A stretch of DNA of 64,000 bases from an uncultured Kiritimatiellota bacterium (GTDB taxonomy: Bacteria > Verrucomicrobiota > Kiritimatiellia > RFP12 > UBA1067), in contig CAKULV010000008.1 of the NCBI GenBank assembly GCA_934667425.1, positions 7,124 through 71,123 of the forward strand, written 5' to 3'. A program made the position numbers and the translations under genes. Positions 26,626-34,869 of this stretch are shown here, one piece after another. Each line of letters starts with the position of its first letter. Positions within the stretch are counted from its first letter, which is position 1. The notes beneath the pieces were generated by a model that saw only the letters and a program-made list of their open reading frames with translations, was not told the DNA's origin and did no database searches.

Positions 26626-27855
26626 ATGACGGTCACGCTTGCTATCGACAAGAACGTTTACGGCGGCGAAGGACTCGGGAGACTCGGGGACGGGCGCGTA
26701 TGCTTCGTCCCCGGGGCTTTCGCGGGCGAGACCGTCCGTGCGGAGATCACGGAACAGAAGAAGAGCTTCGTCCGGGCAAGATGCGTGGAGCTGGTGACCG
26801 CGTCGGCAGACCGCATCGCCGCGTTCGGGGCCGAGCCGGATGGCGATGCGACGGCTGTGCCGGGCATGGTGTACTCCGCCGTAAACTATGCGGCCGAGCT
26901 GCGGTTCAAGGAGTCCCAGCTCGGCAACTTCCTTGAGCGCATCGGGCAGTCGTACCGGCACATCGAGGTCGTGGCGGGACGCAGCGAGAACTACCGCAAC
27001 AAGGTGACGTACCATGTGCAGCACGTCGGCGGCAAATGGCTGATGGGCTACAGGCGGCAGGGGTCGCATGACGTGATCGACGTCATGCAGGACCCTCTTG
27101 CGTGCAAGGAGATCAACGAGGCGTTGCCTTCCGTGCGCGCCGGAGTGCTTTCGATGCTTACGCAGGGTGCGCAAAGCGTCCGCAGGGAGGCTCGCGAGCG
27201 TTCTGCCGTCACCATAAGGTGGACTCTTGACGATGGGGTGCGCTGGTGGTTCGGCGAGCCGCCGGAGGGCCTTTCGTTCGTCGAGCGCACCTGCGGGCTC
27301 AGGTTCGGCGTTTCTGCGGACGGCTTCTACCAGGTCAACCCCGAAATCGGAGAGAAGCTTGTTGCGGCTGTCGCTTCCGCGTATGCGGATGGGGCGGATG
27401 TCTCGCCGGACATTGTGGATTTGTATTGTGGCGTCGGGGTCTTTGGCCTTTGCTGCGTGAACGGCGTGCGCGGGAGGGGCTTGTCGCGGCAGCCGCGAAT
27501 CGTCGGCGTGGAGAGCGGCAGGGCCGCTGTGCGATCCGCGAAGGAAAACGCCAAGGCCGCCGGCATTGCCGCGAACTTCTTCTGCGAACGCGTGGGCGGC
27601 AGCCTTTCGCGCATCCGCATAGGCGAGAACGCCACGGTGATCGTCGATCCGCCACGCGGCGGCATGGAGCGGAACGTTCCTGCGTTTCTCGCGAACTCCC
27701 GCGCAAGGCGCATCTTCTACGTTTCGTGCGACCCGGCTACGCTCACGCGGGACCTCCAGTCGATGGTCGGCAAGTATCGGATACGGCGCGTAAGGCTCTT
27801 CGACATGTTCCCGCGCACCGCACGCTTCGAGACGCTTGTCGAGCTTGAGAAGTAG
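26626..27855 (+). CDS. TrmA/RlmD-type RNA uridine-C5 methyltransferase
   Basis: A 409-aa class I SAM methyltransferase. An N-terminal TRAM-like domain (about 1-55) is followed by a beta-rich middle part, then LYCGVGVFGL (SAM loop), VDPPRGGM and the catalytic nucleophile C368 in SCDPATL. The family makes 5-methyluridine in tRNA or 23S rRNA. The four cysteines that hold the 4Fe-4S cluster in RlmD are absent from the region after the TRAM domain; only one cysteine is found there. It is thus a TRAM-bearing but cluster-free member. It starts seven bases after the cupin. Confidence 0.9.
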   Translation: MTVTLAIDKNVYGGEGLGRLGDGRVCFVPGAFAGETVRAEITEQKKSFVRARCVELVTASADRIAAFGAEPDGDATAVPGMVYSAVNYAAELRFKESQLGNFLERIGQSYRHIEVVAGRSENYRNKVTYHVQHVGGKWLMGYRRQGSHDVIDVMQDPLACKEINEALPSVRAGVLSMLTQGAQSVRREARERSAVTIRWTLDDGVRWWFGEPPEGLSFVERTCGLRFGVSADGFYQVNPEIGEKLVAAVASAYADGADVSPDIVDLYCGVGVFGLCCVNGVRGRGLSRQPRIVGVESGRAAVRSAKENAKAAGIAANFFCERVGGSLSRIRIGENATVIVDPPRGGMERNVPAFLANSRARRIFYVSCDPATLTRDLQSMVGKYRIRRVRLFDMFPRTARFETLVELEK

Positions 27856-27881
27856 GTCCCGGCCATGTCATGATGCCTAAG

Positions 27882-28127
27882 TTATTGATGCTTTTCGACG
27901 ACAAGTGGTTTGCTTCGTTCAGCGTGTCGATCAGTGCGCCCCGCGCTCACGACGAAAATCGGCGACCGAGAAACCTTCATGAAGACATCGACTACTCGTA
28001 CTATTACGAACAGAATGACGGAGGGGCCGTCGGATGAAATCAGCTGACAAAACCGCTGGTTTTCGACAGCTTGCTTGTCGCTGTCGATGCGAATGTAACC
28101 GTATGTCATTTTGAGGTCTGTTAACAT
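27882..28127 (-). pseudogene. Truncated serine-recombinase (resolvase) N-terminus
   Basis: From the ATG at 28109 (minus strand) the frame reads MTYGYIRIDSDKQAVENQRF, the start of resolvase/invertase-type serine recombinases. After about 20 residues the resemblance ends and the frame runs into unrelated sequence. The catalytic serine sits at the position of the usual R-x-S motif, here RIDSD, but the rest of the catalytic domain and the DNA-binding part are missing. It fills most of the 345-base gap between the methyltransferase and the ABC operon. The remainder of that gap holds only the promoter of the ABC operon. Confidence 0.6.
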
Positions 28128-28163
28128 TCCCTTAACACAGGGATGATATCATCATTGCGTTTT

Positions 28164-28172
28164 TGGTATAAT
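28164..28172 (+). promoter_or_regulatory. Extended -10 promoter for the Gld-type ABC operon
   Basis: TGGTATAAT lies 28 bases before the ATPase start at 28201, whose leader holds a GAAAGGA ribosome site. Confidence 0.5.
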
Positions 28173-28200
28173 CATCTGCATTTGAAAGGACAAGTCAGAA

Positions 28201-28926
28201 ATGCTGAAAGTTGAAAACCTAAAGAAGGACTTCGGTTCCTTCCATGCCGTGAAGGGGGTCTCCTTCAGTGTCGGCAAGGGGGAAGTCCTTGGATTCCTCG
28301 GCCCGAACGGCGCCGGCAAGTCGACCACGATGAGAATGATTACAGGGTTCATACCGCCGACATCCGGCACCGCGACGATCTGCGGGCACGATATCATCAA
28401 GGATCCTGTCGGGGCGAAGTCATGCATCGGCTACCTTCCGGAGAATGCGCCGTCCTACAGGGCGATGACCGTGGAGGCCTTTCTGGAGTTCATCGCGAAG
28501 ATCCGCGGCTTCCATGGCGCCGAGGCCAGGGCCAAGGTCGAGGCCGTAATCGAAAAGGCCAGGCTTACCAACGTCGCCCGGCAGACGATCGATACGCTTT
28601 CCAAGGGCTATCGCCAGCGCACGTGCTTCGCGCAGGCCATCATCCACGATCCGCAGGTGCTTATCATGGACGAGCCTACCGACGGGCTTGACCCGAACCA
28701 GAAGTTCGTGGTCCGCGAGATGATAAAGGATATGGCGGCGGAGAAGGCCATCATCATATCCACGCACATTCTCGAGGAGGTCGATGCGGTGTGTACCCGC
28801 GCGATAGTGATCGCGCACGGCGAGATCAAGGCGGACGGCACCCCGGACGAGCTCCGCGGGAAGGATCCGTCCGGCAAGCTTGACGTCGTGTTCCGCAAAC
28901 TTACGATGGAAGGGGAGGTTAAGTAA
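28201..28926 (+). CDS. ABC transporter ATP-binding protein (GldA-type)
   Basis: The 241-aa ATPase has Walker A GPNGAGKS at residues 34-41, a signature region around LSKGYRQRTCFAQAI, Walker B LIMDEPTDGLDP and the switch histidine in STHILEE. Sequence and context match the GldA/CcmA-type ATPases that pair with ABC-2 permeases. The signature LSKGYRQR is typical of this subgroup. It is the first gene of a three-gene operon with the fused permease/GldG protein (3 bases downstream) and a DUF4340 protein. Confidence 0.92.
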   Translation: MLKVENLKKDFGSFHAVKGVSFSVGKGEVLGFLGPNGAGKSTTMRMITGFIPPTSGTATICGHDIIKDPVGAKSCIGYLPENAPSYRAMTVEAFLEFIAKIRGFHGAEARAKVEAVIEKARLTNVARQTIDTLSKGYRQRTCFAQAIIHDPQVLIMDEPTDGLDPNQKFVVREMIKDMAAEKAIIISTHILEEVDAVCTRAIVIAHGEIKADGTPDELRGKDPSGKLDVVFRKLTMEGEVK

Positions 28927-28929
28927 GCC

Positions 28930-31542
28930 ATGTGCAAGTGCAAGAATTGCAATGTAAAGACAGTGTTCGGGCGGGAGTTCAGGAGCTATTTCGATTCGCC
29001 CGTCGCATACGTGTTCCTCGTGGCGTTCCTCGTCCTCGCCGGGTTCCTGACATTCGGCGTGGCGATGTTCTATGAGCGGCGCCAGGCGGATCTCACGCCG
29101 TTCTTCTTCTGGCATCCCTGGGTGTACCTGCTGCTGGTCCCGGCCGCCACGATGGGGTCTTGGGCCGAGGAGCGGCGCAACGGCACGGTCGAGCTTCTGC
29201 TCACGCTGCCGATAACGCTAACGCAGGCGCTCATAGGCAAGTTTCTCGCCGCGTGGGCATTCATCGGAATCGGCCTCGCGCTCACGTTCCCGGTGGTGGC
29301 CACGACCGCATGGTTGGGTTCGCCGGACTGGGGGGCGGTGTTCTGCGGCTACCTCGGCAGCTTCCTCCTTGCAGGCGCGGCCACGGCGATCGGCGTCTTC
29401 GCGTCGTCGCTTTCGCGCAGCCAGGTGATCGGATTCGTGTCGGCGCTCGCCATCACGTTCGCCCTGCTGATAATCGGCTTCGACCCGGTCGTCAATGCGG
29501 TCGCGAACTGGGGCGTGCCTGCGGCAATCGTAAATGCCGTGGCGTCCTGCTCGCTGATGTCCCACTTCGAGTCTCTGCGCCGTGGCGTTGTTGACTTCGC
29601 CGACATCGGCTACTACGTGGCCGTGATCGTGTTCATGCTTGCGGCGGCGCACGCCGTGACGGACGGGCAGAAGAACGGCAAGGGCAAGGGGGCCTTCGGG
29701 CTGATCCTTCTCGCCGTCATTCTCGGCGCCGCCGACATGATAGTCGCTTCGCTTCCCATAAGGGTTGACCTCACGGCAGAGAGGCTGTATACGCTTTCCA
29801 AGGGGTCGAAGGCCGTCCTCGGCAAGCTTGACGAAGACGTGACGCTCAAGTACTACTTCAGCGCATCTTCCGCAGAGACGCCGATGGCGCTCAAGACGTA
29901 TGCGACGCAGGTGCAGAACCTCCTCAAGGAGTACGAGCTTGCAGGCAAGGGGCACGTTGTGCTTGAGGCATATGACCCGAAGCCCGATTCCGACGCCGAG
30001 GAATGGGCCCAGCGCTACGGCGTGGAGCCGCAGAACGTCACGCCGTTCGGCCAGCCCGTATACTTCGGCCTTGTCGCGGTGTGCGGGGACCGGGAGGAAA
30101 CCCTCGCAAGGTTCAGCCCGCGCACGGAATCGACGCTTGAATACGACGTCACCCGTCTCGTCACGCGCGTTGCGTGGCCGGAGCGCCCCGTAGTGGGCCT
30201 CATGACCTCGATCTCCGGCGTCATGGGCCAGCAGGCCAACCAGATGATGATGATGCAGGGGCAGCGTCCCCAGCCGGGCTGGGCGGCATTCACCGAGCTT
30301 GCCAAGGATTACGAGGTGCGCGAAATCCCGCCGACCGCAGAGTCGATCGATTCGGACGTGAAGGCGCTCGTGGTGCTCCACGCGAAGGATCTCTCCGAAA
30401 AGACCCTCTTCGCCATCGACCAGTTCGTGATAAAGGGCGGACGCCTCATAGCGTGCGTCGATCCGTTCAGCGTGATGGACATGCTTTCGTCTCGCAACCA
30501 GCAGAACCCGATGATGATGCAGATGGGCGGCGGGGACGGCCCCTCGACGCTCGGCAAGCTCTTCGAGAAGTGGGGGATCGCCTTCGACACTTCCAAGCTC
30601 GTCGCCGACCTTGCGGCCGCCACGAAGCTCGGCACCGGCAACGGCCGCGCCGAGGAGAACCCCGCGTTCCTGTCGCTTACGGCGAAGAACATGGATGAGG
30701 GCGACATCGTCGTGTCCGACCTCACGCAGGTGATGCTCCCGTTCGCCGGTGCGATCTCCTTCGCGAAGACCGACGGGCTTGCCTTCGAGCCGCTCATCAC
30801 CACGTCCGCCGACAGCGCATGCCTCGTGGACCGCATGGGCGCACAGTTCGGCATGGGCGCAATGATGAAGGATCTCCATCCCGACGGCGTGAAGCGTACG
30901 CTCGCCGCTCGCCTGTCCGGCACGTTCAGCACCGCGTTCCCGAAGGGGCCTGACTACAAGGAAGGATCGACAAACGCGATTCCCGAAGTGGTCGCGTCCG
31001 GCAAGGGTGCGGTGGTTATCTTCGCCGATTCCGACTTCCTTGCGGACCAGTTCTGCGTTCAGACGATGAACACGATGTTCGGCCCGATCGCCCAGCCGAT
31101 CAACGACAACCTCGTGCTTTTCGCGAACGTCATCGAGCAGTACGCCGGACGCGAAGAGCTCATCGGCGTGCGCTCGCGCGGGCCTTCCAACCGTCCGTTC
31201 GTGAAGGTGAACGAACTTGAGGCGAAGGCGATGGCCAAGTGGCAGCGCAAGCAGAACGATCTCGAGGCCGCCCTCCAGGAGACGCAGCAGAGGCTCAGCG
31301 CCCTCCAGAAGCAGAAGAGCGGCAACGATCGTCTGATTCTCTCGAAGGAGCAGCAGGAGGAGATACAGCAGTTCCGAAAGACGCAGGCGGATACGCGTCG
31401 CCAGCTCAAGAACGTCCGCAAGGAACTCACCTCCGAGATCGACAGCCTCGGCCTTGCGCTCAAGGTGATCAACATACTCGCCATGCCGCTGCTCGTGATC
31501 GCGTTCGGCATCTTCCACGGACTGAAGAGAAGAAAGCACTGA
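28930..31542 (+). CDS. Fused ABC-2 permease and GldG-like protein
   Basis: An 870-aa fusion. Residues about 8-265 are an ABC-2 permease of the GldF type, with six or seven membrane segments and the EERRNGTVELLLTLP motif. Residues about 280-840 form the periplasmic GldG/IFT52-like region (LYTLSKGSKAVL at its start). A glutamine-rich coiled coil occupies about 755-830, and a last membrane helix lies near 845-862. In flavobacteria GldF and GldG are separate and needed for gliding; in many non-gliding PVC and other bacteria the fused form occurs with an unknown export role. The N-terminal CKCKNCN is unusual. Confidence 0.9.
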   Translation: MCKCKNCNVKTVFGREFRSYFDSPVAYVFLVAFLVLAGFLTFGVAMFYERRQADLTPFFFWHPWVYLLLVPAATMGSWAEERRNGTVELLLTLPITLTQALIGKFLAAWAFIGIGLALTFPVVATTAWLGSPDWGAVFCGYLGSFLLAGAATAIGVFASSLSRSQVIGFVSALAITFALLIIGFDPVVNAVANWGVPAAIVNAVASCSLMSHFESLRRGVVDFADIGYYVAVIVFMLAAAHAVTDGQKNGKGKGAFGLILLAVILGAADMIVASLPIRVDLTAERLYTLSKGSKAVLGKLDEDVTLKYYFSASSAETPMALKTYATQVQNLLKEYELAGKGHVVLEAYDPKPDSDAEEWAQRYGVEPQNVTPFGQPVYFGLVAVCGDREETLARFSPRTESTLEYDVTRLVTRVAWPERPVVGLMTSISGVMGQQANQMMMMQGQRPQPGWAAFTELAKDYEVREIPPTAESIDSDVKALVVLHAKDLSEKTLFAIDQFVIKGGRLIACVDPFSVMDMLSSRNQQNPMMMQMGGGDGPSTLGKLFEKWGIAFDTSKLVADLAAATKLGTGNGRAEENPAFLSLTAKNMDEGDIVVSDLTQVMLPFAGAISFAKTDGLAFEPLITTSADSACLVDRMGAQFGMGAMMKDLHPDGVKRTLAARLSGTFSTAFPKGPDYKEGSTNAIPEVVASGKGAVVIFADSDFLADQFCVQTMNTMFGPIAQPINDNLVLFANVIEQYAGREELIGVRSRGPSNRPFVKVNELEAKAMAKWQRKQNDLEAALQETQQRLSALQKQKSGNDRLILSKEQQEEIQQFRKTQADTRRQLKNVRKELTSEIDSLGLALKVINILAMPLLVIAFGIFHGLKRRKH

Positions 31543-31583
31543 ATGTCTCGCGGACAAACAGTCATTAGGAGATAAAAGATAAA

Positions 31584-32657
31584 ATGACAACAAAGAGTCT
31601 CGTTATTCTTGGAGCCGCAGCCGCCGTTCTTGGCGGTGCGGCGTACTTCTGCAATTCAGGACGGAAGATACAGGCGCCGTCTGTCAACGGAAAGCAGGTG
31701 CTTCCGGACTTCGACGTATCCGATGTCGCGAAGGTCGATATCGGCGGAGAGAGGAAGCTCACGCTTGCGGCGTCAGACGCCGGCTGGACGATAGATACAC
31801 TGCATGGCTATCCGGCTGACGTGACGAAGATACGTGAAAACCTCCTCAAGCTGAAGGATCTCACGGTAGGTCAGTCCGCCAATGGACAGAAGATCGATGC
31901 CGGGACGCTTGTCGAGATCAAGGACGCGAAGGGCAAGGTGCTCGCCTCCGCGACGCTTGGCGGCAAGCACATGTCCAAGCCGAGGGGCCAGGCGCCTTAT
32001 GGCGGCGGCTCCTATCCGGACGGACGCTACGTGAAGTACGGCGACGGGGTCGTTCTCGTGAAGGATACGCTCGACGCCTTCGACGGCGATCCGAAGAAGT
32101 GGTGCGAATCCCGCATCTGCTCCGTCCCGTCCTCCGACGTCAAGGCTGTGACGTACACGAAGGGCGGCGAGACGGTGAAGCTGTCGCGCAAGGATTCGAC
32201 CTGGACGCTCGAGGGGCTTGGCGACAAGGAGGAGCTGGATTCGTCCAAGACGTATTCCCTCGACTCCGCCCTGTCGTACCTCGACTTCAGCAGCGTTGCC
32301 GATCCGAAGAGGCCGGAGGCCGAATTCGGGTTCGCGACCGGCTCGGTCTATACGGTCTCCCTCAAGAACGGGCAGACGTACACGGCCAAGGTCGGCGACG
32401 CATCGGGCGCGGATCGCTACTTCAAGGTTTCGGCGTCCTTCTCTCCGGTGGGGACGAACGCCACCGAGAACGCCTCGCTCGAGAAGGCGGTCAAGGACTT
32501 CAACGACAAGACCGGCAAATGGACGTACCTGATATCTTCCTACTCTGCCGATTCCATGAGCAAGGCGCGCAAGGACCTCGTCAAGGCGAAGGAGGAGCCG
32601 AAGAAGGAAGAATCCAAGAAGGATGAGCCAAAGAAGGATGAAAAGAAGGAAAAGTAG
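31584..32657 (+). CDS. DUF4340-domain membrane-anchored protein
   Basis: A 357-aa protein with an N-terminal membrane anchor (residues about 5-22), a repeated beta-rich DUF4340 region (about 45-320) and a highly charged lysine/glutamate/proline tail (about 335-357). DUF4340 proteins are the regular third partner of GldA/GldFG-type ABC systems, probably on the periplasmic side. GGAGATAAAAG-like bases precede the start. A strong hairpin terminator follows, so the operon ends here. Confidence 0.88.
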   Translation: MTTKSLVILGAAAAVLGGAAYFCNSGRKIQAPSVNGKQVLPDFDVSDVAKVDIGGERKLTLAASDAGWTIDTLHGYPADVTKIRENLLKLKDLTVGQSANGQKIDAGTLVEIKDAKGKVLASATLGGKHMSKPRGQAPYGGGSYPDGRYVKYGDGVVLVKDTLDAFDGDPKKWCESRICSVPSSDVKAVTYTKGGETVKLSRKDSTWTLEGLGDKEELDSSKTYSLDSALSYLDFSSVADPKRPEAEFGFATGSVYTVSLKNGQTYTAKVGDASGADRYFKVSASFSPVGTNATENASLEKAVKDFNDKTGKWTYLISSYSADSMSKARKDLVKAKEEPKKEESKKDEPKKDEKKEK

Positions 32658-32682
32658 GATTGCAACGGGGGCATCCTGCTTG

Positions 32683-32714
32683 AAGGAGGCGCGGGAACGC
32701 GCCTCCTTCCTTTG
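32683..32714 (+). terminator. Intrinsic terminator
   Basis: An 11-bp perfect stem (AAGGAGGCGCG with CGCGCCTCCTT) closed by a GGAA tetraloop, followed by CCTTTG, lies 26 bases after the DUF4340 stop. The T-tract is short. Confidence 0.75.
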
Positions 32715-32762
32715 ACGAGGATCGCCTCCATGTAAGACATAGGATTTCTGCCTTTTGCCACA

Positions 32763-33569
32763 ATGGACTTGCCTCGCCACAACGATGATTGCACGGTGCT
32801 GGTGGCTTCGTGCGATGCGTATCGGGACATAGAGATTCCGTTTGCCGCGCTGTTCGGCAAATATTGGCCCGATCGTCCGTTCAGGGTGCTTCTCCTGACG
32901 GAGACCGGACGCCCGGAAAAAGGCGGGTACGAGGCGTTTGACGGGATCATCGCCACAGGAACGGGCAAATGCTGGTGCGAGATGCTGGTAGAGGCCCTGT
33001 CGCGCATATCAACGCCATACGTACTTCTCCTGATGAACGACTATTTCCTGTCGGCACCGGTAGATACGTCCCGTTTGCTCATGCGGCTTGACCAGGCAAA
33101 GGCGTTTGACGCGGCCAACCTGCGCCTCAATCCCAATCCGCCCGGACGCAAACCATGGCGGGACACGGATCTCCTTGAGTTCCCGAAGAACGTCGCATAC
33201 TGCGTCACGTGCCAGACCGGCATATGGAACAGGGATTACCTGAAATGGCTCGCAGGCAGGAACAGGAGCGCATGGGAATTCGAGCGCTACGGCTCTTTCA
33301 TGCTGGCTGGCGAGAAGCGGCCATTGCTCGTCACCCGCACGAGAGAGTTCCCGTTCGTGGACGCGGTCCACAAGGGCTATTGGGAGAACGTCGGCGTTCG
33401 CCTTTGCGAGGAGAATGGGGTGGCGCTGGACTTTGCGAAAAGAAGCCGCCCTCCGCTTTCCGTTCGCCTCAGGGAGGCCCTTAAGTCCTTGGCGTTCGCC
33501 GCATTGCCGAATACGCTGATCGTAAGGCTACAGAACGCCCTCTCCATTGGCGCGAAGGAGCGCAGATAG
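32763..33569 (+). CDS. Glycosyltransferase-like protein
   Basis: The 268-aa protein has a GT-A-like beginning (DCTVLVASCDAYRDIEIPFAALF) and a DXD-like NDYFL motif around residue 92, as in putative capsule or LPS glycosyltransferases. No membrane segment is seen. It lies directly after the Gld-type operon terminator and converges with the regulator at 33571, with one base between the stops. No promoter was identified. Neither donor nor acceptor can be predicted, and there is no sugar-nucleotide gene beside it. Confidence 0.75.
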   Translation: MDLPRHNDDCTVLVASCDAYRDIEIPFAALFGKYWPDRPFRVLLLTETGRPEKGGYEAFDGIIATGTGKCWCEMLVEALSRISTPYVLLLMNDYFLSAPVDTSRLLMRLDQAKAFDAANLRLNPNPPGRKPWRDTDLLEFPKNVAYCVTCQTGIWNRDYLKWLAGRNRSAWEFERYGSFMLAGEKRPLLVTRTREFPFVDAVHKGYWENVGVRLCEENGVALDFAKRSRPPLSVRLREALKSLAFAALPNTLIVRLQNALSIGAKERR

Positions 33570-33570
33570 C

Positions 33571-34764
33571 CTATTCGACACGGATCCCACGGGTGCGCCA
33601 TTCGCGCATCGTCATCCCGGTCAACCGACGGAATATGATCTTGAGATTGTTCGGGTTGCCGAATCCGCAGTCGCGTGCGACCGCGCTTATCTTCTGGCGC
33701 GAGTTCACGAGCCTTTTCTTGACGTGGGCGATGCGTGCGAGGAGTATGGCCTGATGAATGGATTTGTTTTCGAACTCCTTGAACCGCAGGTAGGCGAGTC
33801 TGCGTGACACGCCGAGATGGCCGATCACCTCTTCGACCGTGACGGCGCGATGGGCGTTTGCGTGGATGAATTCGCGCGCGCGTTGGGCAAGGACAAGCCC
33901 CGGCGCGAGGACGCGCGTCGATTCCCGCTCGATGATGGCCGGCGCTATCGGGCTGAAAACGGTTTTGCGTTTAGACGCTTTCCTGACGCTTCGCAACATG
34001 GAGATGAGCTGCTGCGCGGCAGTGTGTCCTTCGCTCATGTTGTCCGTGGTCACGCTGGTAAGCCTCGGCCTGGTCTGGAGGCAGATGATTTCGTCGTCGT
34101 CGATGCCCATGACGCGTATCTCGTCCGGCACGGCGATGTCGTTCTTGGCGCACGCCTCGAGAACCTCGGCGGCGCGCCGGTCGTAGCCGACGAGGATTGC
34201 GGCGGGCTTCGGGAGGGATCTGAGCCAGACGCCGAGCTGAAGGGCATCCGATTTTTCCTCGGGCAGGTCGGTCGCGTAGCTGATGCCCTTGAGCCGGGCC
34301 TGCCTCAACGCCTCGTAAAACCCCTCTTCCCTCTGCCGGGATAGATAACGGCAGAAATCCTCCCGGAAATGAACGTACCCATACGTCGCGAACCGCCCGC
34401 AGCCAATGAGGTGCCGGGTCGCGGTCGCAGAGAGCTTTTGCTCATCGACGGTGACGATCCTGATGTTCTCCTTTCGATGTGGCAGGCAGTTCTCCCGCGT
34501 CCCTATGACGACGAGCGGGAAGTCGGAGTGATCGAGCAGCTCGGCGAGGCTCGAATCTTCGATTTCACTTGTGACGAGGCCATCGACGCGGTTTGACAGG
34601 ATCGCGTCCTCCAATGATTTCCTCCCGTATTCGGACATTTCGCAGATGTGCAGGCGAAAGTCCGTCCGCTCATCGACCGAGGAAAGGAATCCCTGAAGGA
34701 CCCTGCGCCCCGAGCATTTCGCGGCGTTTACGAGAATGTAGATTTCTCTTTGCCTTTTGTTCAT
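33571..34764 (-). CDS. AraC-family regulator with XylR-type sensor domain
   Basis: A 397-aa regulator with the same design as the one at 10438: a periplasmic-binding-protein-like sensor (about residues 8-275, with VMGIDDDEIICLQTRPRLTSV) and a C-terminal AraC double helix-turn-helix (about 295-395). The ATG at 34764 is only 7 bases from the -10 element; an in-frame GTG at 34770 lies inside that gap. It is divergent from the large glycan cluster starting at 34870 and is its most likely activator. A TCACATGTGA palindrome next to its promoter could be an operator. Confidence 0.9.
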   Translation of the reverse strand: MNKRQREIYILVNAAKCSGRRVLQGFLSSVDERTDFRLHICEMSEYGRKSLEDAILSNRVDGLVTSEIEDSSLAELLDHSDFPLVVIGTRENCLPHRKENIRIVTVDEQKLSATATRHLIGCGRFATYGYVHFREDFCRYLSRQREEGFYEALRQARLKGISYATDLPEEKSDALQLGVWLRSLPKPAAILVGYDRRAAEVLEACAKNDIAVPDEIRVMGIDDDEIICLQTRPRLTSVTTDNMSEGHTAAQQLISMLRSVRKASKRKTVFSPIAPAIIERESTRVLAPGLVLAQRAREFIHANAHRAVTVEEVIGHLGVSRRLAYLRFKEFENKSIHQAILLARIAHVKKRLVNSRQKISAVARDCGFGNPNNLKIIFRRLTGMTMREWRTRGIRVE

Positions 34765-34770
34765 GGACAC

Positions 34771-34779
34771 AGTATATCA
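34771..34779 (-). promoter_or_regulatory. Extended -10 promoter giving a leaderless regulator message
   Basis: On the minus strand this is TGATATACT. Six bases separate it from the regulator's ATG at 34764, so the first transcribed base should be the A of ATG. Confidence 0.55.
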
Positions 34780-34786
34780 CATGTGA
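34777..34786. promoter_or_regulatory. Perfect palindrome, candidate operator
   Basis: TCACATGTGA, extendable to 14 bases with one mismatch (TATCACA/TGTGACA), overlaps the upstream edge of the regulator promoter in the divergent gap. A binding protein here could shut off the regulator. Confidence 0.35.
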
Positions 34787-34851
34787 CACGAAATCAGATG
34801 TTTTCTTTGCACAAAACAGATCATGTCCGGATTGCCCTCGCCGTGTGAATC

Positions 34852-34860
34852 TGATATCAT
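34852..34860 (+). promoter_or_regulatory. Extended -10 promoter of the glycan cluster
   Basis: TGATATCAT ends nine bases before the ATG at 34870, predicting a leader of about three bases. Confidence 0.4.
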
Positions 34861-34869
34861 TGGCGGCAT

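Noticed and set aside
29218..31593. A minus-strand open frame of 791 codons opposite the permease-GldG fusion
   Set aside because: Antisense shadow of a recognisable gene; Arg/His-rich, no ribosome site or domain.
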